From positions 1-41,875 of the forward strand of contig CAINOI010000027.1 of the NCBI GenBank assembly GCA_903851465.1: DNA of 41,875 nt, given 5' to 3'. The translations under genes and the position numbers were made by a program. How positions within the stretch are numbered: position 1 is the stretch's first letter; each line of letters starts with the position of its first letter. The notes below the pieces were generated by a model, which made no database searches, was not told the DNA's origin, and saw nothing but the letters and a program-made list of their open reading frames with translations. This DNA comes from an uncultured Bacteroidota bacterium (GTDB lineage: Bacteria > Bacteroidota > Bacteroidia > Chitinophagales > Chitinophagaceae). Below are positions 1 through 7,835 of this stretch, piece after piece.

Positions 1-141
1 TACTATTATATTTTATAATATTTTCGTAGATATTGAATTATTATTTTAAATTAGAATATAAACAGCATAAAAAAGGATTATTTTCAGAAACAAGCATGCC
101 GAAAACAGTAAAAATATGACAAAGTAAAACTAGGAAATAAC

Positions 142-1224
142 CTAACTCGTACTAATAGAAGTAGTTAAAAGATCGGATGGATTACCCCCATGAAACTTCT
201 TAAAGGGCTTATTTAAATGTTGCCTGGAATTAAAACCAGCTAATTTGGCAAGCGCATCTATGGTATAATTTTGATATGCCGCGTCTTGAACAATTTCAAA
301 AAAGTAATTGACCCTGTACTTATTGATTAAGTCATTGAAACTAAGATCATATTTATCAAGTACAAATTGTGACAATATAGAAGGCTTAACTTTTAGCACC
401 CCTGCAAAATCCTCCAAAGAAGCCTCGTTTTTGGTATAATAGCGTTGCTCTTTAAAGTATAAATTAAAGTGGATTTCGTCAATTTTAATATCAACTTCTT
501 GATTGAATTTATGACCAAGTGCTAGTTTTTTTGCTGATTTATTAATAAATACGGGACGTTTTAAGACAAATAATAAAACACTAAATAAAACAAAGATGGT
601 TATACAATTAACCCAGAAAGGACGGTTGTCCGAGAAAGTAATCGCAATATTAGCAATAAGCATGAAAACCATTAACACCACAATATATGAGGTCCAATGT
701 TTTATTTTGGCAAAATAAATATTATTCAGGTTAGACTTATTATATACTACATACCAAAAAAATAACACGTGTAAAGTTACAATAGTAATAATTAAAAAAC
801 GCATAAGAGTCAATGCTGGATTCATTTCTATATTTAAGTGACTGTCAACTGATTGAACTAAGAAAATAGCTAATATTGGGTTAGATGAGATAAATTTATT
901 ATTCACTAGCATGAATAAAACACTAAACCCAAGTACAAGAAATGAAAAGCCAAATGTCCAATATTTATGTTTTGGGAAGTAAAGTGTCGCAAGGATATTC
1001 AATGTTGAAAAAACAAAAAGAGACTTAAATATGGACACAAAAAAAACATAGTCAATTGCATATAAGGCATTGATCAATCCAACCATACCAATAGAGAAGG
1101 TTAACAACAAAAAGTAAAATTTAAGATCTGGAGCGTTTTTAAATTTTACCAATAGGTCTATAAATACAATGAATGCAATAAAGGCAATAGAAAAATATAG
1201 GTTAGAAAAAATTGGCCAAATCAT
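142..1224 (-). CDS. Membrane-anchored AraC-type transcriptional regulator
   Basis: The 360-residue protein has about seven hydrophobic segments over residues 5-225, then a cytoplasmic C-terminal part. Residues about 268-352 look like an AraC/XylS DNA-binding domain with two helix-turn-helix units. The second contains IDALAKLAGFNSRQHLNKPF, and the usual F-KK-G-P-S-L ending appears as FKKFHGGNPSDL. Membrane-anchored AraC proteins of this layout are common in Bacteroidota, and their ligands and targets are mostly unknown. The ATG start is clear. The gene lies 29 bp downstream of bcp on the same strand but has its own TATATTTG box four bases before the ATG. It is more AT-rich than bcp. The family call is solid. 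Signal and target genes cannot be read from the sequence. Confidence 0.85.
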   Translation of the reverse strand: MIWPIFSNLYFSIAFIAFIVFIDLLVKFKNAPDLKFYFLLLTFSIGMVGLINALYAIDYVFFVSIFKSLFVFSTLNILATLYFPKHKYWTFGFSFLVLGFSVLFMLVNNKFISSNPILAIFLVQSVDSHLNIEMNPALTLMRFLIITIVTLHVLFFWYVVYNKSNLNNIYFAKIKHWTSYIVVLMVFMLIANIAITFSDNRPFWVNCITIFVLFSVLLFVLKRPVFINKSAKKLALGHKFNQEVDIKIDEIHFNLYFKEQRYYTKNEASLEDFAGVLKVKPSILSQFVLDKYDLSFNDLINKYRVNYFFEIVQDAAYQNYTIDALAKLAGFNSRQHLNKPFKKFHGGNPSDLLTTSISTS

Positions 1225-1228
1225 GTAT

Positions 1229-1236
1229 CAAATATA
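1229..1236 (-). promoter_or_regulatory. Candidate -7 box (TATATTTG) of the AraC-type gene
   Basis: The leftward strand reads TATATTTG, a perfect match to the Bacteroidota -7 consensus TAnnTTTG. Only four bases separate it from the ATG at 1224, so transcription would start at or next to the start codon. No clear -33 TTG is seen at the usual distance. Confidence 0.4.
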
Positions 1237-1253
1237 TACAAAACATTGACTAT

Positions 1254-1718
1254 CTACCAGCCAGAAATAGCCAATATCTCGGCAGTATGGTCTTTTGTAT
1301 CTGGTTTTTCAATAATATGCTGCACCATGCCAGCTTCGTCAATCAAAAAAGTGGTTCTGGTGGTGCCCATATAGGTCTTGCCCATGAACTTCTTTTGGCC
1401 CCAAAGATTGTATTTATCCACGATTTTCTTGTCTTCGTCCGCAATTAAAGAGAAAGGAAGCTCGTATTTGTCTATGAATTTAACATGAGAGGCCACTGAG
1501 TCTACACTGACCCCTAAAATAGCAATCCCCTTCTTAATCAATTTCTTATAATTATCACGCAAATTGCAAGCCTGCGCTGTACAACCTGGTGTATCATCCT
1601 TTGGATAAAAGTATAAAACCAATTTTTGACCTTTAAAATCAGCTATTGAGACTGTTTTGCCGTGTTGATCGGCCCCTTTGAATGCTGGCGCCTTAGCACC
1701 TTCTTTAATTACTGCCAT
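1254..1718 (-). CDS. bcp: Thioredoxin-dependent peroxiredoxin, Bcp/PrxQ type
   Basis: This 154-residue cytoplasmic protein reduces H2O2 and organic hydroperoxides using thioredoxin. The active-site region reads DDTPGCTAQACNLRD, with peroxidatic Cys46 and a second Cys51 five residues later, the atypical 2-Cys arrangement of Bcp. Length and the AhpC/TSA fold order (KLVLYFYPKDDTPGC, then GVSVDS, then TTFLID) are normal for the family. The ATG start gives the standard N-terminus. The gene is divergent from carB, with 114 bp between them. It is followed on the same strand by the AraC-type gene. Confidence 0.95.
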   Translation of the reverse strand: MAVIKEGAKAPAFKGADQHGKTVSIADFKGQKLVLYFYPKDDTPGCTAQACNLRDNYKKLIKKGIAILGVSVDSVASHVKFIDKYELPFSLIADEDKKIVDKYNLWGQKKFMGKTYMGTTRTTFLIDEAGMVQHIIEKPDTKDHTAEILAISGW

Positions 1719-1819
1719 AACAATTTGTATTGCGGTGAAGATACGAATTAAAAAGGAGAAAATTGTTTGGGGTAATATGAACCGAATGCGGGCAAAAATT
1801 AATAGATTTGCGCAATTTA

Positions 1820-1827
1820 TATTTTTG
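1820..1827 (+). promoter_or_regulatory. Candidate -7 box (TATTTTTG) of carB
   Basis: TATTTTTG fits TAnnTTTG and ends five bases before the carB ATG at 1833. Initiation would fall at about the start codon, implying a leaderless or nearly leaderless mRNA. No -33 TTG is evident at 19-21 bp upstream. Confidence 0.4.
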
Positions 1828-1832
1828 TAGCC

Positions 1833-3479
1833 ATGCCAAGAGATACATCCATCAAATCGATTTTAATTGTAGGTTCTGGACCCATTATTGTTGGACAAGC
1901 CTGCGAGTTTGACTATTCCGGATCACAAGCCGCTCGTTCATTGAGAGAAGAGGGTATCAAAGTGATTTTAATCAATAGCAATCCAGCGACCATCATGACG
2001 GATCCAATGATGGCGGATAAGGTTTATTTATTGCCATTGACAATTGATAGTATAGAGCAAATTTTACAAGAAAATCAAATAGACGCAGTCTTACCAACCA
2101 TGGGCGGACAAACTGCATTGAACTTATGTAAGGAAGCAGACGAATTAGGTATTTGGGAACAATACAACTGTAGAATGATTGGTGTAGACGTAGCCGCAAT
2201 CAATACTGCAGAAGACAGAGAATTATTTAGACAATTGATGGTGAAGATTGGTATTGCAGTGGCACCAAGTAGAGTCGCCAACAGTTTTTTAGAAGGAAAA
2301 GAATTTGCGCAAGTGATTGGCTTCCCTTTAGTGATTCGTCCATCATTTACATTAGGCGGAACAGGTGGCGGATTTGTACATGATGCAAGTGAATTAGATG
2401 CAGCATTAGAAAAAGGATTAAAAGCATCCCCAATGCACGAAGTATTGGTAGAGAAAGCAGTATTGGGATGGAAAGAATATGAATTAGAATTATTAAGGGA
2501 CCAAGCGGATAATGTGGTGATTATATGTACAGTAGAAAACTTGGATCCGATGGGTGTGCATACGGGCGATTCAATTACTGTTGCACCAGCAATGACATTG
2601 AGTGATACGGCTTTTCAAGACATGCGTAACAAAGCCATGTTAATGATGCGTAGTTTAGGTAATTTCTCTGGCGGTTGTAATGTGCAGTTTGCACAAAATC
2701 CAATCACTGAGGAATTGATTGCAGTAGAGATCAATCCACGTGTATCAAGGTCATCTGCACTAGCATCCAAAGCAACCGGATATCCCATTGCAAAGATTGC
2801 AGCAAAATTGGCGATTGGCTACCATTTAGATGAATTAAAAAATCAAATCACACAAACCACTTCTGCTTATTTTGAACCAGCATTGGATTATGTAATTGTA
2901 AAAGTACCAAGATGGAATTTTGATAAATTCAAAGGTGCGAACGATACATTAGGATTGCAAATGAAGAGTGTGGGAGAAGTGATGGCGATAGGAAGAAGCT
3001 TTACCGAAGCCATACAAAAAGCATGTCAGTCTTTAGAGAACGAAGCAATTGGACTGGGCTATTATGGAAAAAGCTTGATGAAGAACGAAGAATTGATGGA
3101 GTATATCAAGACCCCAAAATGGGATCGTATCTTCAGAATCAAAGATGCGTTGATGCAAGGCTCTACGGTGAGGTCTATTGCAGCAGCAACAGGTATCGAC
3201 AATTGGTTCTTATACCAAATCAGAATCATCTGTGATATCGAAAAAGAAATTGGAAAACATAATCTTGAGACTTTACCTAATGAAACATTGAAAGAAGCAA
3301 AGAAGCATGGTTTTAGCGATTTACAAATAGCTAAAGTATTACAAGGTAAAGTATCGGATGACGAGGTGTATGAAAAAAGAAAAGCACTGGGTATCACCAG
3401 GGTGTATAAAATGGTAGATACTTGTGCTGCAGAGTTTGAAGCAAAGACGCCTTACTTCTATTCTACTTTCGAAAACTAG
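1833..3479 (+). CDS. carB: Carbamoyl-phosphate synthase large subunit, N-terminal half only
   Basis: The protein matches the first half of CarB, which makes carboxyphosphate from bicarbonate and ATP and joins it to ammonia. Residues about 1-400 form the first ATP-grasp unit: GSGPIIVGQACEFDYSGSQA near the start, the glycine-rich loop around FTLGGTGGGFV, and the metal-site region AVEINPRVSRSSALASKATG. Residues about 400-548 form the oligomerization domain, ending in VDTCAAEFEAKTPYFYSTFEN. A TAG follows directly. Family members are usually about 940-1075 residues and continue here into a second ATP-grasp half that phosphorylates carbamate. That half is absent from this window. The 75 bp after the stop do not continue CarB in any frame I can read. 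The product is either one half of a genuinely split CarB, as known in Aquifex and some archaea, or a truncated gene. carA is not adjacent. Confidence 0.88.
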   Translation: MPRDTSIKSILIVGSGPIIVGQACEFDYSGSQAARSLREEGIKVILINSNPATIMTDPMMADKVYLLPLTIDSIEQILQENQIDAVLPTMGGQTALNLCKEADELGIWEQYNCRMIGVDVAAINTAEDRELFRQLMVKIGIAVAPSRVANSFLEGKEFAQVIGFPLVIRPSFTLGGTGGGFVHDASELDAALEKGLKASPMHEVLVEKAVLGWKEYELELLRDQADNVVIICTVENLDPMGVHTGDSITVAPAMTLSDTAFQDMRNKAMLMMRSLGNFSGGCNVQFAQNPITEELIAVEINPRVSRSSALASKATGYPIAKIAAKLAIGYHLDELKNQITQTTSAYFEPALDYVIVKVPRWNFDKFKGANDTLGLQMKSVGEVMAIGRSFTEAIQKACQSLENEAIGLGYYGKSLMKNEELMEYIKTPKWDRIFRIKDALMQGSTVRSIAAATGIDNWFLYQIRIICDIEKEIGKHNLETLPNETLKEAKKHGFSDLQIAKVLQGKVSDDEVYEKRKALGITRVYKMVDTCAAEFEAKTPYFYSTFEN

Positions 3480-3554
3480 GACGAACCAAATGCATTGGAA
3501 TTAAAAATTCAATGTGCTGAAAAAATAAATTTATTTCAAAGTTAACCTAACAAC

Positions 3555-4520
3555 ATGAACGCAAAAGATATCGTAGTTCAAAACGAAAAAGAAACAAGAG
3601 CAGGATTTGGAGATGGTATTTTAGAAATCGCTAGAGAAAATAAAAACGTTGTAGTATTGACTGCAGACTTAGCAGGTTCTTTTAAATTAGGACCGTTGAT
3701 GAAAGAACTACCAGAGCGATTCATTGAAGTAGGTATTGCAGAAGCCAATATGATTGGTATTGCAGCGGGCTTAACCATTGGCGGAAAAATCCCTTACACG
3801 ACTACATTTGCTGGATTCAGCACAGGACGTGTGTATGATCAAATTAGACAAAGTGTTGCTTACTCAGATAAGAATGTAAAAATTTGTGCATCGCATGCAG
3901 GATTAACTTTAGGAGAAGATGGCGCAACACACCAAATATTAGAAGACATTGGATTAATGAAAATGTTACCAGGCATGACCGTGATTGTGCCATGTGATTA
4001 TAACCAAACAAAAGCTGCAACAAAAATGATTGCAGGTTATGAAGGCCCTGTGTATTTAAGATTTGGTCGACCAAAATGGCCCAACTTCACTAAAGAAGAT
4101 GGATCAGATTTTGTCATAGGTAAAGCACAAATTTTAGCAGAAGGAACAGATGTAACCATTGTTGCATGTGGACACCTAGTATGGAAGTCTATCGAAGCAG
4201 CAAAACAATTAGAAGCAGAAGGCATTAGCGTTGAAGTAATCAACTTACATACAATCAAACCATTTGATGAAACTGCGATTATCAATAGCCTTAAGAAAAC
4301 AGGATGTGTAGTCACTGCCGAAGAACACAATGTAATTGGTGGTATGGGAGATGTAGTAGCACAAGCAGCTGCAAAACATTATCCAGTGCCTGTAGAATTC
4401 ATTGGTACACAAGATACATTTGGAGAGAGTGGTACACCGAATCAATTATTAACTAAATACGGATTGGATGCAGTGAACATTGTTGCTGCAGCAAAGAAAG
4501 TAATAAGCCGCAAGGCCTAA
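3555..4520 (+). CDS. Transketolase C-terminal subunit (split transketolase)
   Basis: The 321-residue protein covers the pyrimidine-binding and C-terminal domains of transketolase, in the non-oxidative pentose phosphate pathway. The segment RFIEVGIAEANMIGIAAGL holds the conserved glutamate that activates thiamine diphosphate, and TTFAGFSTGRVYDQIRQS follows as in the family. The C-terminal domain runs from about residue 190. The diphosphate/Mg-binding N-terminal half (GDG...N motif) is missing. In Bacteroidota it is normally a separate gene directly upstream, but here that place is taken by truncated carB. The product needs such a partner to be active. The ATG start is supported by similarity from the first residues. 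The gene overlaps convergent pdxH by 4 bp at its stop. Confidence 0.9.
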   Translation: MNAKDIVVQNEKETRAGFGDGILEIARENKNVVVLTADLAGSFKLGPLMKELPERFIEVGIAEANMIGIAAGLTIGGKIPYTTTFAGFSTGRVYDQIRQSVAYSDKNVKICASHAGLTLGEDGATHQILEDIGLMKMLPGMTVIVPCDYNQTKAATKMIAGYEGPVYLRFGRPKWPNFTKEDGSDFVIGKAQILAEGTDVTIVACGHLVWKSIEAAKQLEAEGISVEVINLHTIKPFDETAIINSLKKTGCVVTAEEHNVIGGMGDVVAQAAAKHYPVPVEFIGTQDTFGESGTPNQLLTKYGLDAVNIVAAAKKVISRKA

Positions 4521-5161
4521 GGAGCTAGTCTAACTTTCACCCAATGTCCATTATCGTGTAGGCTGTATTGTAGGCGATCGTGTAAACGAGAGCTACGTCC
4601 TTGCCAAAATTCTATTTCAGTAGGATGAATGATATACCCACCCCAATCTGGAGGTAATGGGATGATGCCCTCTTTAAATTTTTCGGTATTTTCTGCAACA
4701 AGGTCTTCTAAGAATGCCCTGTCAGGAATGATTCTACTTTGTGGCGAAGACCATGCGCCCAGCTGACTTCCAATGGGTCTAGAATGAAAATAGGTTTCGC
4801 TTTCTTCTTTGCTGATTTTTTTGATAGTCCCTGTGATGCGCACTTGACGCTCTAATTCTTTCCAGAAAAAATTCATCGCTACATGTGGATGCGCTTCTAC
4901 TTGCAATCCTTTTGCAGAATCATAATTGGTAAAAAATATAAATCCTTCTGGAGTGTAACCCTTTAATAAAACCACACGAGAAGCAGGTGCCCCGTTGGCT
5001 TTCACTGTAGAAAATACAAAGGCATTCACTTCGTCAATATTGCTTTCAATAGCGTCGTTCCACCAAGTAGTGAATTGATCCATTGGATGTTCCATGCTAG
5101 TAGCCTCATCCAAAGAAGCTAGTTGGTAGTCGCGACGGATGTCAGCAATATCTCTATTCAT
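4517..5161 (-). CDS. pdxH: Pyridoxamine 5'-phosphate oxidase
   Basis: PdxH is an FMN enzyme that oxidizes pyridoxine or pyridoxamine 5'-phosphate to pyridoxal 5'-phosphate. The 214-residue length is standard. The split-barrel FMN site is seen in ASRVVLLKGYTPEGFIFFTNY and the segment ending HPHVAMNFFW. The C-terminal dimerization and substrate motif reads SRLHDRLQY and the protein ends in VRLAP, both typical. It starts at ATG 29 bp after the ctaA stop on the same strand, so the two may be co-transcribed. Its stop overlaps that of the convergent transketolase gene. Confidence 0.96.
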   Translation of the reverse strand: MNRDIADIRRDYQLASLDEATSMEHPMDQFTTWWNDAIESNIDEVNAFVFSTVKANGAPASRVVLLKGYTPEGFIFFTNYDSAKGLQVEAHPHVAMNFFWKELERQVRITGTIKKISKEESETYFHSRPIGSQLGAWSSPQSRIIPDRAFLEDLVAENTEKFKEGIIPLPPDWGGYIIHPTEIEFWQGRSSRLHDRLQYSLHDNGHWVKVRLAP

Positions 5162-5190
5162 AAAAATGTATTTAAATTAAAATTAAAACA

Positions 5191-6285
5191 TTATTGCGCA
5201 GTATCCCTTACAGACTTCGTCGCAAAAATGATATTCACCACAGAAAGCAATAATAACATACCCACCAATTGATGCAATTGCGCCATCCACTCAAAATTTC
5301 CCCATGTTCCAGGAATAATTTTTTTACTTGTCAATACAGAGAATACCCCAAGCAATACTTGCAACAACACAAAATACAAAGGCAACATTTTCACATTACC
5401 CCAAAACAAATTCCCCTGAATTTTGCGCATCTGAGCCACCCAATAAATAATAATCGCTAACAAAATATATGCCAAGCCGCGATGCACAAAATGAATCCAA
5501 GTGGTATTATCAATTGCATTTAAGAAGAAGCTTTCCTTGCCCATTAAATGTGTAGGAATCCACTCCCCATTAATAGTTGGCCAAGTGCTTGCTACGTTTG
5601 CGGCTTTATGTCCAGCCATTAAAGCGCCATAGATTAATTGAAAAAACAATAGCCCAAGCACCACCCAAGCCCAAACACGAAAACCTTTAAAACGAATTTG
5701 TGCTTCTACACTTAAATGTGCTTTTTCAACAGGTTTAGCTTTTAATGAAAGTGCAAACCAATAAGTATAAGATAGTAAGCCCAATGCAAAAATAAAATGC
5801 AAGGCTAAACGCGTTGGTTTTACATATACCGCATCCCCTTCCAATCCACTAGCAACCATGATCCAACCAATCGCACCTTGCAAAGCCCCTAAGAAAAATA
5901 AAATCACCAAAGGGCGAATCATTGCAGGTTGAAAATATTTTTTGACTAAAAAATAAATAAATCCAAAAGCAAACACTAAACCAATGGTACGAGCCCACAA
6001 ACGGTGAAACCATTCCCAAAAAAAGATGAATTTAAAATTATCAATTGTAAAATCAAAATTCAGTAATTGAAATTGTGGCGTCGTTTTATATTTTTCAAAT
6101 AAGACCTGCCATGCAGCTTGACTCATTGGAGGTAAGGTACCAGTGACTACGTCCCATTCTGTAATAGACAAACCGCTTCCTGTTAAACGAGTAATACCAC
6201 CTAGTGCAATTTGCACAATCGTCATGGCAACACCTAGAATCAACCAATTGGCAACAGCGCGCGATTTTTTGTCTTGTAGTTCCAT
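5191..6285 (-). CDS. ctaA: Heme A synthase, COX15/CtaA family
   Basis: This membrane enzyme oxidizes the C8 methyl of heme O to the formyl group of heme A, the cofactor of the aa3-type oxidase encoded near the right end of the window. The 364-residue protein has about eight membrane helices. The N-terminal GGITRLTGSGLSITEWDVVT is characteristic of the COX15-like class. Histidines in the helix starts (FFWEWFHRLWAR, WIHFVHRGLAY, QLHQLVGML) are the expected heme ligands. It lies 25-30 kb away from ctaB and the oxidase genes. pdxH follows after 29 bp. Confidence 0.94.
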   Translation of the reverse strand: MELQDKKSRAVANWLILGVAMTIVQIALGGITRLTGSGLSITEWDVVTGTLPPMSQAAWQVLFEKYKTTPQFQLLNFDFTIDNFKFIFFWEWFHRLWARTIGLVFAFGFIYFLVKKYFQPAMIRPLVILFFLGALQGAIGWIMVASGLEGDAVYVKPTRLALHFIFALGLLSYTYWFALSLKAKPVEKAHLSVEAQIRFKGFRVWAWVVLGLLFFQLIYGALMAGHKAANVASTWPTINGEWIPTHLMGKESFFLNAIDNTTWIHFVHRGLAYILLAIIIYWVAQMRKIQGNLFWGNVKMLPLYFVLLQVLLGVFSVLTSKKIIPGTWGNFEWMAQLHQLVGMLLLLSVVNIIFATKSVRDTAQ

Positions 6286-6507
6286 AGATACATTTTACTT
6301 CTAACTAGTTCAATATGATACAGGACCTAAGCCCTTAAATGACTTACGCAAAGTTACTAAGTAAATCTACAAGGAAGTAGAAATGAAAGCAATAATAACA
6401 AACCTAATTAAGATTGATGTTGCTTTGTGAAAAAGAATAAAGGGATCTAATAAAGATCTTGAACAAAATAGAACAAGTATCCCTACTTTAGTTTCAATTG
6501 ACTTTGA

Positions 6508-6515
6508 TATATTTG
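6508..6515 (+). promoter_or_regulatory. Candidate -7 box (TATATTTG) upstream of rnhB
   Basis: TATATTTG matches the Bacteroidota -7 consensus. Transcription from here would give a leader of roughly 15 nt before the TTG start of rnhB. No good -33 element is seen. The rest of the 250-bp gap from 6286 to 6535 shows no gene or stable hairpin. Confidence 0.35.
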
Positions 6516-6535
6516 AACTTACTAAATAAATAGAT

Positions 6536-7114
6536 TTGCCAAAACTCCTTAATTACTATCAAGCCGACAAACTAGAGGCTGGCTGCGACGAAGCAGGGCG
6601 AGGATGTTATGCCGGACCGGTCTTTGCAGCAGCGGTAATTTTGCCAAAGGATTTTTACCATCCTTTAATAAACGATAGCAAAAAATTAAGTGAAAAGCAA
6701 AGGACTGCACTAGTCCCCATTATTAAAGAGGCCGCTATTGCTTGGGCTATTGGATCACAGACCCCCGCTCAAATAGACGAGATCAATATCTTAAAAGCGA
6801 GCATAAAGAGTATGCACCTAGCGTTAGATCAATTAAAAAAGCGTCCACAATTTATTGCGGTAGATGGCAATCGTTTTTACGCTTATAAAAAAGTACCCCA
6901 TCAAACTATCATTAAGGGCGATGGGCTATATGCCCATATAGCCGCCGCCAGTATCCTTGCAAAAACCGCACGTGATGCCTATATGATTGAGTTGCACAAA
7001 AAGTACCCACAGTATGGATGGGATCAAAATAAAGGATACGGCACTGCTGCGCATCGCGCAGCCATCGCCCTTCATGGTCTTTGTGATGAACACCGAAAAA
7101 GTTTTAAGATTTAG
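6536..7114 (+). CDS. rnhB: Ribonuclease HII (TTG start)
   Basis: RNase HII cleaves RNA in RNA-DNA hybrids and starts ribonucleotide excision repair. The 192-residue protein has the family signature GCDEAGRGCYAGPVF, with metal-binding Asp18 and Glu19, then FIAVDGNRF with Asp110, and AAASILAKTARD. Length is normal. The start must be TTG at 6536 (or an internal codon), because an in-frame TAA lies nine bases upstream and no ATG precedes the signature. TTG gives MPKLLNYYQADKLEAG, a sensible N-terminus. The next gene is convergent, with 45 bp between. Confidence 0.95.
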   Translation: MPKLLNYYQADKLEAGCDEAGRGCYAGPVFAAAVILPKDFYHPLINDSKKLSEKQRTALVPIIKEAAIAWAIGSQTPAQIDEINILKASIKSMHLALDQLKKRPQFIAVDGNRFYAYKKVPHQTIIKGDGLYAHIAAASILAKTARDAYMIELHKKYPQYGWDQNKGYGTAAHRAAIALHGLCDEHRKSFKI

Positions 7115-7159
7115 TTGACTTAATTGAAAACTCCAAACCATCAACTTTACTAATTAGAA

Positions 7160-7768
7160 CTAAAAATCCCAAACCCCTGCACCTTGGCGAATGACTTCGT
7201 AATGGTCCGTGGTGCAATCCACCACTGTCGAAGGGGTCACCCCACCTATTCCACCATCCACCACCATATCAATTTGTTTACCCCAGTTTTCTTGAATCAA
7301 TTCAGGGTCGGTGTATTCTTCCACCTCATCGCCTGGGAAACTCGCCGACAAAATAGGATGCCCCAAGGTTTTGATAATGGAGAGTGCAATTAAATTATCA
7401 GGAATACGAAGTCCGATGGTTTTTTTTCTGGACTGTAAAATTTTAGGAACCTCTTTGCTTGCAGGCAATATAAAAGTGAATGGGCCAGGCAATGCTTTTT
7501 TTAAAATGCGGAACAAACTATTGTCAATACTTTTTGCATACAAACTTAAATCACTTAAATCGGCACAAATAAAACTAAGGTTTGCTTTCTCAGGATCCAC
7601 TTTTTTAATGGCACAAATTTTCTCAATGGCATCGTGTTTAAAAATAGAACAGCCCAATCCATAAATCGTATCTGTCGGATACGCAATGATACCGCCAGAT
7701 TGAAGACAATCTGTTACCATTGTTAGTTGTCTAGGTTGAGGATGTGTAGGATGAATTTGTATTAGCAT
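7160..7768 (-). CDS. YciO/Sua5/YrdC-type RNA-binding protein
   Basis: The protein belongs to the YrdC-fold superfamily whose TsaC/Sua5 members make threonylcarbamoyl-AMP for tRNA t6A. The N-terminus MLIQIHPTHPQPRQ and the length of 202 residues resemble the YciO branch, whose role is less clear. Motifs seen are GGIIAYPTDTIYGLGCSIF, then KKVDPEKANLSFICADLSDL, LPGPFTFILPA, GLRIPD and STVVDCT. I start it at ATG 7768. An in-frame ATG at 7849 would add 27 residues without similarity and overlap the divergent gene at 7836. There is no fused C-terminal Sua5 domain. Confidence 0.88.
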   Translation of the reverse strand: MLIQIHPTHPQPRQLTMVTDCLQSGGIIAYPTDTIYGLGCSIFKHDAIEKICAIKKVDPEKANLSFICADLSDLSLYAKSIDNSLFRILKKALPGPFTFILPASKEVPKILQSRKKTIGLRIPDNLIALSIIKTLGHPILSASFPGDEVEEYTDPELIQENWGKQIDMVVDGGIGGVTPSTVVDCTTDHYEVIRQGAGVWDF

Positions 7769-7835
7769 AAAGTTGACAGGTATAAATACCCATTTAATTC
7801 CCTTAAAATTAGCTTTAATTTGGTAAAAGAAAATA

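Noticed and set aside
1..141. Left-edge sequence before the AraC-type gene stop
   Set aside because: AT-rich, with no gene, hairpin or repeat that I can support.
3023..3235. Second open frame inside carB
   Set aside because: Shadow of the carB coding sequence; no sign of dual coding.
6383..6430. 15-codon ATG frame upstream of rnhB
   Set aside because: Too short and without ribosome-binding signal, spacing or composition to support it.
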